A DNA stretch of 64,000 bases from Streptomyces sp. CB00316 (GTDB lineage Bacteria > Actinomycetota > Actinomycetes > Streptomycetales > Streptomycetaceae). The number at the start of each line of letters is the position of its first letter. Position 1 is the first letter of the stretch. A program made the translations under genes and the position numbers. The DNA is taken from positions 434,001-498,000 of the forward strand of contig NZ_LIXI01000002.1 in the NCBI RefSeq assembly GCF_001905595.1, written 5' to 3'. Positions 50,754 to 59,204 of this stretch are shown here, one piece after another. The notes under the pieces are model-generated. The model saw nothing but the letters and a program-made list of their open reading frames with translations. It did no database searches and was not told the origin of the DNA.

Positions 50754-50929
50754 GGACGCCCTCTCCGTACACGTGTCAGTCCCGCGCGTCCGTACACGCG
50801 CTCTTCCGCCTTCTTCCGTGGTGACGATCGCAAGGTGCGGCGACGCCCGTACGGACGCCGCGTTAACGGGCGATGACGCTGTCATGCCACGGCGGGACCG
50901 GGTGCCGGGCCGGACCGACCGCCCGGCCC

Positions 50930-52036
50930 TCACGCCGCCGGGAGCGTGACCGAGAAGCAGCAGCCGCCCTCGACGTTGCGGACCTCGGCGCGCCCGGCGT
51001 GCGCCTCCACGATGCCGCGCACGATGGCCAGGCCCAGGCCCGCGCCGGCCGGGGGCGTCCGGGCGTGGCTGCCGCGCCAGCCGGTGTCGAAGACCCGGGG
51101 CAGGTCCTCCTCCGGGATGCCGCCGCAGCCGTCGGTCACCGACAGCACGATCCCGCCGTCCGAGCGGTGCGCGGACAGGGCCACCGTGCCGTCGGCCGGG
51201 GTGCGGCGGATGGCGTTGATGAGGAGGTTGCCCAGGACCCGGCTCATCTCCTTGCCGTCCACCTCCACCGGAACCTCCTCGATCCGGTCGCCCACCAGCC
51301 GCACACCACGCTCGCGCGCGAGCGGTCCGGCCCCGGCCAGTGCGTCGTCGACCAGGTCGTAGAGGGAGATCCGGGCCGGGGCGAGGGTGAGGGAGCCGGC
51401 GTGGATGCGGGAGAGCTCGAAGAGGTCCCCGACCATCCCGTTCATGCGCTCCACCTCGGTCCGTATCTGCCGCAGATAGCGCCCGGAGTCCGGGGCCATG
51501 CCGTCCTCCAACGCCTCGGCCATCGCCCGCAGCCCCGCCAGCGGCGTGCGCAGATCGTGCGAGATCCAGGCGACGAGTTCGCGCCGCGAGGTCTCCAGGG
51601 CCCGCTCGCGCTCCCGTGAGCGGTCCAGCTTGGCGCTGGTGGCGGCCAGCTCACGGGTGAGCGCGGCCAGCTCGGCGGTGGGCTGCCCGGCGGGTGCCGC
51701 GAAGGTGCCGCCGTCACCGAACGACCGTGCGGCCAGAGTCAGTTCACGGCTGCGGGCGGCGACCCAGCGGCCGAGCAGTACGGCGGTGGCGAGGGAGACC
51801 ACGGCAGCCATGGCGACCACGGTCGTGACGACGTACAGGTCGTGCGACGACAGGAACATCGCCCAACAGACCGTCAGCGTCCCGGCGAGCATCGCGGTGA
51901 CGGCCACGCCGGCGACGACGGTCAGCGAGACGACGAGCGAGCGGTGCCGCAGCAGGCGCAGGACGAGCGCGCCGAGCAGTCCGGCGGCGGCCGCGCCGAG
52001 GAAGGCGAACAGCGCGATGAGGAGGAGGTCGCTCAC
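50930..52036 (-). CDS. Two-component sensor histidine kinase
   Basis: 368 residues from GTG 52036, 5 bp after the response regulator. Three N-terminal helices (LLLIALFAFLGAAAAG, LVVSLTVVAGVAVTAML, YVVTTVVAMAAVVSLA), a HAMP-like linker, then H-box WISHDLRTPLAGLR, N-box NLLINAIRRTP, G boxes DGCGGIPEEDL and GAGLGLAIV. Short extracytoplasmic loops suggest it senses something in or at the membrane. Confidence 0.92.
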   Translation of the reverse strand: MSDLLLIALFAFLGAAAAGLLGALVLRLLRHRSLVVSLTVVAGVAVTAMLAGTLTVCWAMFLSSHDLYVVTTVVAMAAVVSLATAVLLGRWVAARSRELTLAARSFGDGGTFAAPAGQPTAELAALTRELAATSAKLDRSRERERALETSRRELVAWISHDLRTPLAGLRAMAEALEDGMAPDSGRYLRQIRTEVERMNGMVGDLFELSRIHAGSLTLAPARISLYDLVDDALAGAGPLARERGVRLVGDRIEEVPVEVDGKEMSRVLGNLLINAIRRTPADGTVALSAHRSDGGIVLSVTDGCGGIPEEDLPRVFDTGWRGSHARTPPAGAGLGLAIVRGIVEAHAGRAEVRNVEGGCCFSVTLPAA

Positions 52037-52041
52037 GGCGG

Positions 52042-52893
52042 TCAGCCCCCGGCGGGCGGCAGGGGGGCGACGGCCGGTGCCGCTTCCGTACGGGCGGGGG
52101 CTTCCGGGACGTCCGTACGGTCCGCGCCTTCGGGGTCTTCCGGGGCCTCGTCCTCGCCCGGCAGGTCCAGGCGGTACCCCACCCCCCACACCGTACGGAT
52201 CAACCGGGGCCGCGCCGGGTCCTTCTCGACCTTGCCGCGCAACCTGCGGATGTGCACGGTCACCGTGGACAGGTCCCCGAAGTCCCAGCCCCACACCTCC
52301 CGCATCAGCTCATCCCGGCCGAACGCCCGCCCGGGATGCCGGAGAAGGAAGGCGAGCAGGTCGAACTCCCGCAGCGTCAGGGCGAGTCCCACACCTTCGC
52401 GGGACACGCTGCGGGCCACCGGGTCCAGGCGCAGCCCGGCGCCCGACAGCGGCCGCGCCCCCTCGGTGACGGGCGCCCCGGCCCCCGCGCGACGCAGCAC
52501 CGATTCGACCCGCAGCACCAGTTCGCGCGGGCTGAACGGTTTGGTGACGTAGTCGTCGGCCCCGGTCTCCAGACCGAGGATGCGGTCCTCCTCGTCACCG
52601 CGCGCGGTGAGCATGATGACCGGCACCGGCCCGTGCGCGCGCATCCGGCGGCAGACCTCGAACCCGTCCAGGGCGGGCAGCATCAGGTCCAGGACGACGA
52701 GGTCGGGCCGGGCCGCCGCGAACCGCTCCAGGGCGGCGGGGCCGTCCCCCGCCCGCTCGACGGCGTACCCGGCGCGGTGCAGATAGCCGACGACGACCTC
52801 CGCCACCGTCGGGTCGTCGTCCACGACGAGGACCCGGCCCCGCGCGGCGTCGGGGAAGGGGGCGTGCGGCGGGGTGAGCGGGGTGTTCTCCAT
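52042..52893 (-). CDS. OmpR-family response regulator
   Basis: 283 residues. Canonical receiver (VLVVDDDPT, phospho-Asp in VVLDLMLPALDG, LTARGD, YVTKPFSPREL) and Trans_reg_C winged helix (DFGDLSTVTVHIRRLRGKVEKDP, TVWGVGYRL). The C-terminal ~45 residues are Pro/Ala/Glu-rich. It is divergent from the glycosyltransferase operon (125 bp apart) and may control it. Confidence 0.93.
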   Translation of the reverse strand: MENTPLTPPHAPFPDAARGRVLVVDDDPTVAEVVVGYLHRAGYAVERAGDGPAALERFAAARPDLVVLDLMLPALDGFEVCRRMRAHGPVPVIMLTARGDEEDRILGLETGADDYVTKPFSPRELVLRVESVLRRAGAGAPVTEGARPLSGAGLRLDPVARSVSREGVGLALTLREFDLLAFLLRHPGRAFGRDELMREVWGWDFGDLSTVTVHIRRLRGKVEKDPARPRLIRTVWGVGYRLDLPGEDEAPEDPEGADRTDVPEAPARTEAAPAVAPLPPAGG

Positions 52894-53017
52894 GCCGTCC
52901 ACCTTCGCACCGCGCTCCGGCGGGCCGGGGAGCCGTGCGCCGCCATCCGGCCGACGTCCATGTTTCGTAAGAACCTGAAGACCGGAATGTCGGAGTTGTC
53001 TCCGTAGGGTGAGGCGG

Positions 53018-53779
53018 GTGACCGATTCCTCTGCCACCCTCCCGGATGCCACCGCCCCGCACACCGCTCTCCCCAAGGCCGACATCGTCCTGCCCTGCCT
53101 GGACGAGGCGGCCGCCCTGCCCTGGGTGCTCGACCGGATTCCCGTCGGCTGGCGCGCGATCGTCGTCGACAACGGGTCGACCGACGGTTCGGCAGAGCTC
53201 GCCCGCTCCCTCGGCGCGCACGTCGTCACGGAGGAGCGGCGCGGGTTCGGCGCGGCCTGCCATGCCGGACTGCTCGCCGCCGACGCCGAGTTCGTCTGCT
53301 TCTGCGACTGCGACGGCTCGCTGGACCCCGCGTTGCTGGCCGGGTTCGTCCGGCGGATCGCGGACGGCGAGTGCGATCTGCTGCTGGGCCGCCGCCGCCC
53401 CGAGGGCCGGGGCGCCTGGCCGCCGCACGCGCGCGCGGGAAACCTGGCGCTCGCCCGGATGCTCCGCCGCCGTACGGGCCTGCGCCTGCACGACCTCGGT
53501 CCGCTGCGGGCGGCCCGCCGCGCCGACCTGCTGGCCCTGGACCTCACCGACCGGCGCAGCGGCTACCCGCTCCAGATGGTGGTCCGGGCCTCGGACACCG
53601 GGCTGCGGGTCGCCGAGACCGATGTCCCGTACCGGCCGCGTACGGGGAAGTCGAAGGTGACCGGCACCTGGCGCGGCACCTGGCACGCCGTACGCGACAT
53701 GCGCGGCGTCCTGCGCGAGCCACCGGCGGACCGCGCACCGGACCGGGCCGCGCACACGGAGACGGAGGCCGTTCGATGA
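53018..53779 (+). CDS. Glycosyltransferase family 2
   Basis: 253 residues from GTG 53018; TAGGGT lies 7 nt upstream, so a leaderless start. GT-A fold: IVLPCLDEAAALPWVLDRIP, VVDNGSTDGS, then CFCDCDGSLDP carrying the DxD-like site. Resembles dolichol-phosphate-mannose-synthase-like enzymes. First of three coupled genes. Confidence 0.87.
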   Translation: MTDSSATLPDATAPHTALPKADIVLPCLDEAAALPWVLDRIPVGWRAIVVDNGSTDGSAELARSLGAHVVTEERRGFGAACHAGLLAADAEFVCFCDCDGSLDPALLAGFVRRIADGECDLLLGRRRPEGRGAWPPHARAGNLALARMLRRRTGLRLHDLGPLRAARRADLLALDLTDRRSGYPLQMVVRASDTGLRVAETDVPYRPRTGKSKVTGTWRGTWHAVRDMRGVLREPPADRAPDRAAHTETEAVR

Positions 53780-54462
53780 ACACCTACGGACCACCCGCGT
53801 ACGGACCACCCGCGCACGGCCCCACCGGCCCCACGGAGCTGCTGGTCATCGCGAAGGCACCGGTCCCCGGCCGGGTCAAGACCCGGCTCTGTCCGCCCTT
53901 CTCCCCCGCCGAGGCCGCCGAGCTCGCCGCCGCCGCCCTCGCGGACACCCTGGAGACCGTTCTCACACTCCCCGCCCGGCGGCGCGTCCTCGTTCTCGAC
54001 GGGCGGCCGGGCCCCTGGGTGCCGCCGGGCGTCGAGGTGGTCCCGCAGGACGCGGGTGGGCTGGACGAACGGCTCGCGGCGGCCTTCGGGAGGTGTACCG
54101 GGCCGGCCCTCCTGGTGGGCATGGACACCCCGCAGATCACCCCGGCCCTGCTCGCCCCCGCGCTCGCCCCGGACGCCTGGGAGGGCTGCGACGCCTGGTT
54201 CGGCCCCGCCGAGGACGGCGGCTTCTGGGCGCTGGGCCTCGCGCAACCCGATCCCGCCCTGCTGCGGGGGGTGCCCATGTCCGTGCCGGAGACCGGTGCG
54301 GTGCAGCGGCGCCGGCTGGTGGAGTCCGGCCTCGCGGTACGGGACCTGCCGGTCCTCCGCGACGTGGACACCGCGGCCGACGCCCACCGGGTGGCGGCCG
54401 ACGCGCCCGCGGGCCGGTTCGCCGCGGTGCTCGGCCGGCTGACCGGGGCGGGGGTGCGGTGA
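53776..54462 (+). CDS. DUF2064 glycosyltransferase-like protein
   Basis: 228 residues. LLVIAKAPVPGRVKTRLCPPFSP at the start, LLVGMDTPQITPALL and FGPAEDGGFWALGL are the DUF2064/TIGR04282 signatures, a nucleotidyl/glycosyltransferase-like family. It overlaps the genes before and after (ATGA, GTGA), forming a set with the GT2 and methyltransferase that recurs in actinobacteria. Product unknown. Confidence 0.87.
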   Translation: MNTYGPPAYGPPAHGPTGPTELLVIAKAPVPGRVKTRLCPPFSPAEAAELAAAALADTLETVLTLPARRRVLVLDGRPGPWVPPGVEVVPQDAGGLDERLAAAFGRCTGPALLVGMDTPQITPALLAPALAPDAWEGCDAWFGPAEDGGFWALGLAQPDPALLRGVPMSVPETGAVQRRRLVESGLAVRDLPVLRDVDTAADAHRVAADAPAGRFAAVLGRLTGAGVR

Positions 54463-55376
54463 GCACGATGCTGCCGCCGTCGTCATCCGGGACGTCGTCG
54501 ACCGGGACCGCCACACAGAAGACCCGGGAGACCGCCGACGCCCTTGAGGCCGACCGGCCCCCCGGGCCACCCGCGGTCACCGGACCCCCCACGGCCCCCG
54601 CACCCGCCGAAACCCGTACCGCCCCCTGGGGCACCGACCCCTACGCCAACGCCCTGCGCAACGGCCGCGGCCCGCTCTTCCTGCGCCGCGGCGACGGCTG
54701 GCTGCTGCCCCTGGAGGTCGAGCGCTGGTGCTCCGACGCGGGCGCCGCCGACCTCTCCGCCCTGCACCGGTGCGAGGGTCCGGTGCTGGACATCGGCTGC
54801 GGTCCTGGGCGGCTGGTCGCGGAGCTGACCGCGCTGGGCCACCGGGCGCTCGGCATCGACGTCAGCGAGGCGGCCGTCGCCCGCACCCGGCGCATCGGCG
54901 GCTCCGCCCTGCTCCGCAGCGTCTTCGATCCGCTGCCGGGCGAGGGCCGTTGGGGCACCGTGCTCCTCGTCGACGGCAACATCGGCATCGGCGGCGACCC
55001 GGCCGCCCTGCTGGACCGGGCGGCCGACCTCCTCTCCACCGGCGGGCTCCTGATCGCGGAGACCTCACCGCTCGACATCGACGAACGCGTCCAGGTCCGC
55101 CTCGACGACGGTCGGCGCGCACCGGCGGAGAGGGCCGCACCCGGTCCGGCGGACCGGCCGTTCCCCTGGGCGCGGGTCGGCACCCCGGCACTGCTGCGGT
55201 ACGCCGGCGCGTGCGGCTGGCGTCCGGCCGATCAGTGGAGCGCGGACGGCCGGGACTTCGTCTCGCTGCGCCGCCCGCGCCTCCACCCCGTACGGGAGCG
55301 GAGCGCGCGGACCAGCAGCCAGAGCGCGGAGAGCGCGAACAGCGCCCCGGTGATGAGCAGCCAGTTGGAGAGGTAG
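54459..55376 (+). CDS. Class I SAM-dependent methyltransferase
   Basis: About 305 residues from GTG 54459 (ATG 54468 also possible). A Thr/Pro-rich N-terminal ~60 residues precede the Rossmann core: VLDIGCGPGRLVAELTALG (motif I) and ALGIDVSE (motif II). The last ~40 residues lie antisense to the end of the next convergent gene. Completes the GT2/DUF2064/methyltransferase trio. Confidence 0.83.
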   Translation: MSTMLPPSSSGTSSTGTATQKTRETADALEADRPPGPPAVTGPPTAPAPAETRTAPWGTDPYANALRNGRGPLFLRRGDGWLLPLEVERWCSDAGAADLSALHRCEGPVLDIGCGPGRLVAELTALGHRALGIDVSEAAVARTRRIGGSALLRSVFDPLPGEGRWGTVLLVDGNIGIGGDPAALLDRAADLLSTGGLLIAETSPLDIDERVQVRLDDGRRAPAERAAPGPADRPFPWARVGTPALLRYAGACGWRPADQWSADGRDFVSLRRPRLHPVRERSARTSSQSAESANSAPVMSSQLER

Positions 55377-55765
55377 AGGTCCGGGGAGGTGCCGGAGGCG
55401 GCCACGTACCGCCGCTCGGTCCGCCGCGTGATCAGCGGGAACCAGATCAGCAGGAGCAGCCCGGAGAGGAACACCGGTACGCGGACGAAGTTGACCAGGC
55501 CCCGCCGCCGCCCCAGTGCCGCGCGCAGGGCCCGGTCGGCCCCCGCGTACAGCGGGAGCAGCACCAGGTCGTGCAGCAGCGCCGACCCGGCGAACCAGAG
55601 CAGGATGCCGACGGTGTCGCCGTCCATGAGGCGTACGCCCGCGTATCCGGCCAGGCAGAAGGTGGCCACCAGCAGGAGCAGGTGCAGCGGGCCCTCGCCG
55701 TACCACCGGCGTACGAGGAGGCCTGGGGAGAGGCGCGGGCGCCGGGGTGCGGTCGGCGTGGACAT
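55232..55765 (-). CDS. Membrane protein, unknown function
   Basis: 177 residues with four predicted helices (PLHLLLLVATFCLAGYAGV, TVGILLWFAGSALLHDLVLLPLY, VPVFLSGLLLLIWFPLIT, LLITGALFALSALWLLV). It is translationally coupled (TGATG) to the molybdoenzyme upstream, so it may be an accessory subunit or membrane anchor. The 3' 145 bp overlap the methyltransferase gene on the other strand. Confidence 0.75.
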   Translation of the reverse strand: MSTPTAPRRPRLSPGLLVRRWYGEGPLHLLLLVATFCLAGYAGVRLMDGDTVGILLWFAGSALLHDLVLLPLYAGADRALRAALGRRRGLVNFVRVPVFLSGLLLLIWFPLITRRTERRYVAASGTSPDLYLSNWLLITGALFALSALWLLVRALRSRTGWRRGRRSETKSRPSALH

Positions 55766-57051
55766 CACAGTTCTCCGAACGTCAGGGTCTCGACCCACTT
55801 GGTGTTCAGCACCCCGGGCGCGGCGGGCACGATGATCCGGGCCGGGTAGCCGTGGTCGGGCGACAGCGGGGCGCCGTTGACCTCCAACGCGAGCAGCGAG
55901 CGCCCGTCGCGGACCTGGTTGTCACGGAGGGCGGCCTTGCGGAACGAGCCGCTGCGCTGCAACGACTCCACGAACACCGCCGGGGGCCGGTCCGGGTACC
56001 CGGCGAGCGCCGCCAGGTCCGACAGCCGCACCCCGCGCCAGAGCTGGTCCGAGGTGGACCAGCCCTCCACGCAGGCGATCGGGAGCGCCGCGGTGTGCTG
56101 CTCCATCGCCAGCAGCCCGGCCCGGGAGAAGCGGAGTTCGCCGGCGGGCCCCCGTACCGTCAGCAGCCAGCGCTCGCCGGTGTCGGCGGGGGTGATCCCG
56201 ACGGCGGCGGCCGTCTTGTTGACCTGGAAGGCGTTCGCGCCCTGCCCCTGTTCCGTACCGCCGCGCGGGGTGAGGAGCGCGGTGCGGCGCAGCGGTCCGT
56301 CGAAGCTGCGCCCGGCCGAGGTGACCAGCAGGAGCAGGGACCCGGCCCCGACCATGACGAGGGCGCCGCGCCGGGAGAGGGTGGCGGGCAGCGGGTCCGG
56401 GGCGGCGAGGGTGTCCGGCCCGCCGCGCGGGATGCCGCCGCTCCGCAACACCCGTACGGCCCGCGGCAGCTTCAGCGCCACATGGGTGACGAACCCGGCG
56501 AGGAAGACCCAGGCCCCGTAGAAGTGCAGGGCGTAGAAGGAACCCGGGAAGAGGTAGTCCAGCTGGATGTTGAGCAGCCCGGTGAGGAACTCGAACAGCG
56601 CCCCGCCCACGAGCAGCAGCAACGAGAGCCGCTCCAGCGCGTGCCCCACCGACCGGGCGGGCGGCAGCGCGAAGAGCCGCGGGACCACCGACCAGAGCTT
56701 CGCCAGCAGCACGGGTACGAGCACGACGCCGACGGTGACGTGCAGCCCCTGGGTCAGCCGGTAGAGCCAGTGCGGGCCGGTCGGCCAGGCGAACAGGTAG
56801 AAGCCGAGCCACCCCTTGCCGGGCGTCTTGTCGTTGACCGGGTCCAGGTCCGGGTTGTACGCGGCGTACGAGAGCAGGCCGGTGACGAACAGCACGGTGA
56901 GCCCGGCCAGCAGCACGACGCCGAGCACGGCGGTGAAGCGCGCCCCGCGCACCGGGCTGCGCCAGCAGCCGGGATCGGCGGGCGTGCGGAGGGCGGGGAG
57001 ACGCGCGGTGAGGCGGGCGGGAAGGGTGGGGGTCCGGCGGCGTTCGGGCAT
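55765..57051 (-). CDS. Membrane molybdopterin oxidoreductase (sulfite-oxidase fold)
   Basis: 428 residues from ATG 57051. N-terminal half: about five or six helices with His pairs (HWLYRLTQGLHVTVGV, HFYGAWVFLAGFVTHVALKL) like a cytochrome b561-type heme domain. C-terminal half: sulfite-oxidase-type molybdopterin domain with the Mo-ligand Cys in ALPIACVEGWSTSDQLWRGVRL. Likely passes electrons through the membrane domain to or from the quinone pool; substrate unknown. The molybdate uptake genes of the window could support it. Confidence 0.87.
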   Translation of the reverse strand: MPERRRTPTLPARLTARLPALRTPADPGCWRSPVRGARFTAVLGVVLLAGLTVLFVTGLLSYAAYNPDLDPVNDKTPGKGWLGFYLFAWPTGPHWLYRLTQGLHVTVGVVLVPVLLAKLWSVVPRLFALPPARSVGHALERLSLLLLVGGALFEFLTGLLNIQLDYLFPGSFYALHFYGAWVFLAGFVTHVALKLPRAVRVLRSGGIPRGGPDTLAAPDPLPATLSRRGALVMVGAGSLLLLVTSAGRSFDGPLRRTALLTPRGGTEQGQGANAFQVNKTAAAVGITPADTGERWLLTVRGPAGELRFSRAGLLAMEQHTAALPIACVEGWSTSDQLWRGVRLSDLAALAGYPDRPPAVFVESLQRSGSFRKAALRDNQVRDGRSLLALEVNGAPLSPDHGYPARIIVPAAPGVLNTKWVETLTFGEL

Positions 57052-57278
57052 GGGACCGACGCTAGGCCGAGGACACCGTGCGAGGGCGGCTGCGACTCCT
57101 GACGAAATTCTGACGTCGGGCCCGTTGGGCCTGGACGGCGGGCGGCGGCCCGGACGCACCGGACCTGCGTGCCGGCCCGCGGCCCTTATCCGCACGGGGC
57201 GGGTGCCGGATCTGACGGTTCGGTGACGCGGCCCCGCCGAACCGCCAAAACGCGCCCCGGCGTGCATAGCGTGCCAGC

Positions 57279-58727
57279 GTGAAGACCGAACACACCCCCC
57301 GTACGGAAGCCGCCGAGGGTACGGGGCCGGGCTCCCCGGACGCCCCGGACCGGCGGACGGCCGACCTCGGGAACACCGACCGCCGCCCCGCCCACCGACG
57401 CGACCTGATCGCCGCCGCCGCAGGAGTCGTGCTCGTCACCGCCGCGATCCTCATCGGCCACGCCGTCCAGAACCGGACCGGCACCCTCCAGGTCCGGTGG
57501 CCACCCCTCCTGGCCTCCTGGGACCCCCACCTCGGCCCCGGCACCCCCGCCGCGCTGGCCATGGCCGTACTCGTGATCGCGTACGGCCCCCCGCTCGCCG
57601 CCCGGCTGTCCTGGCGCGCACTCCTCACGGCGGCCTGGGCCGGGTCGGCGGCCTGGGTCTTCTCGATGGCGCTGATCGACGGCTGGTACCGGGGCGTCGA
57701 GCGGCGCCTCACCACCAAGCACGAGTACCTGCGGGTCATCGACCGCTTCGAGGACATCCCCGCCACCCTGCGCGACTTCACCGACCACATCGTGATCGGC
57801 GAGCCCGGCAACTGGCCCGCCCACGTCGCCGGTCACCCGCCGGGCGCGACCCTGACCTTCGTCTGGCTGGACCGGATCGGGCTCGGCGGGGGCGCGTGGG
57901 CCGCCGTCTGGTGCGTCGTCGTGGGCAGTTCGGCGGTGCTGGCCGCCCTGATCACCGTGCGCGTCCTGGCCGACGAGCACCTGGCCCGGCGGGCGGCGCC
58001 CTTCCTGGTCCTCGCCCCGGCGGCCGTCTGGGCGGGCGTCTCGGCCGACGGGTACTTCACCGCCGTCGCCGCCTGGTCGGTGGCGCTGCTCGCGCTGGCG
58101 GCGACGCGCCGGGTCCGCTTCCCGGCCGTCGCGGCGGTGGGCGGGGGCCTGCTGTCCGGGTGGACCTGCTATCTCAGTTACGGGCTCGGGCTGATGGCGG
58201 CGGTCCTGCTCGCGGTCCTGGTGCTCGCCCGGACGGCCCGCCCGGTGGTCCCGTTCCTGCTCGGCGCGCTGGTGGTCCCGGCCGCCTTCACGCTGGCCGG
58301 CTTCAACTGGTGGACCGCGTACCACCTGCTGGTGGAGCGCTACTACCAGGGCGCGGGGGGCGTGCGCCCGTACGCGTACTGGGTCTGGGCCAACCTCGCC
58401 TGCGCCGTCCTCGCGGCGGGCCTGGCGGCGGTCGCCGGAGTGCGCCGGAGCGCGTCGTACGCCCCGGGGGCCGTACGGGCGCTTCGTACGGGCACAGCGG
58501 CTCCCGCCCAGCGGCTGGCGCTGCTCGTCCTGGCGGCGCTGGTGGCGCTGCTCGCCGCCGACCTCTCCGGAATGAGCAAGGCGGAGACCGAGCGCATCTG
58601 GCAGCCGTTCCTGCTGTGGCTGCTGCCCGCCGCCGCCCTGCTGCCCACCCGGACCGCCCGGTACTGGCTGGTCGCGTCGGTGGTCCCGGCGCTGTTGATC
58701 AACCACCTGCTGTGGACGGGGTGGTGA
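57279..58727 (+). CDS. Polytopic membrane protein, glycosyltransferase-C-like
   Basis: 482 residues from GTG 57279; TAGCGT 7 nt upstream indicates a leaderless start. About 11 helices. After helix 1-3 there is an extracellular loop with WYRGVERRLTTKHEYL and a later NWPAHVAGHPPGATL loop, the sort of polar loop seen in GT-C mannosyl/arabinosyltransferases. No clear DxD. Function tentative. Confidence 0.68.
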   Translation: MKTEHTPRTEAAEGTGPGSPDAPDRRTADLGNTDRRPAHRRDLIAAAAGVVLVTAAILIGHAVQNRTGTLQVRWPPLLASWDPHLGPGTPAALAMAVLVIAYGPPLAARLSWRALLTAAWAGSAAWVFSMALIDGWYRGVERRLTTKHEYLRVIDRFEDIPATLRDFTDHIVIGEPGNWPAHVAGHPPGATLTFVWLDRIGLGGGAWAAVWCVVVGSSAVLAALITVRVLADEHLARRAAPFLVLAPAAVWAGVSADGYFTAVAAWSVALLALAATRRVRFPAVAAVGGGLLSGWTCYLSYGLGLMAAVLLAVLVLARTARPVVPFLLGALVVPAAFTLAGFNWWTAYHLLVERYYQGAGGVRPYAYWVWANLACAVLAAGLAAVAGVRRSASYAPGAVRALRTGTAAPAQRLALLVLAALVALLAADLSGMSKAETERIWQPFLLWLLPAAALLPTRTARYWLVASVVPALLINHLLWTGW

Positions 58728-58817
58728 CGCTTCCGTTTGCGGGGCCATGGCAGACCCGGTTACGTGGAACGGGCGAGTCCGGAACACCCCTCACCGCACC
58801 CCGTGGAGGTACCTCCG

Positions 58818-59066
58818 ATGGCGAAGAAGAACCGCTCCGCGCCCGCCAAGGGCCTGCGCGGCAGCAAGGTGGGGCTCGCGCTGAGCCTGGGCAGCAGCGC
58901 GCTCGCCGTCATCCGGGCGTCCAAGCAGGTGCGCCGGGCCAAGGGCCCGCACGACAAGCTGAACACCGCCGACGCGGTGGCGGGGATGCTTCCGCTGATC
59001 ACCTCGGCCGCCCTGATCGTGCGGCAGCTGCGCGGTCGGCGCCGGGAGGACCCGGAGACGGCGTGA
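58818..59066 (+). CDS. Small basic protein, unknown function
   Basis: 82 residues, RBS GGAGGT. Lys/Arg-rich ends with a central moderately hydrophobic part (SKVGLALSLGSSALAVI and AGMLPLITSAALIV) that could form one or two membrane-associated helices. Not recognised. Confidence 0.65.
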   Translation: MAKKNRSAPAKGLRGSKVGLALSLGSSALAVIRASKQVRRAKGPHDKLNTADAVAGMLPLITSAALIVRQLRGRRREDPETA

Positions 59067-59204
59067 GCGGCGACGCTCACCCCGAAAGGCATCACCCCGA
59101 CGGACTTCCCCCGACAGGCATCACTCCAACGGCCTAACGACCGGTCGCTGAGCCGCCCCCCGCCCCGTACGCCGCCGAGGCGCCGCACCGACGGCGGGGT
59201 CGCT

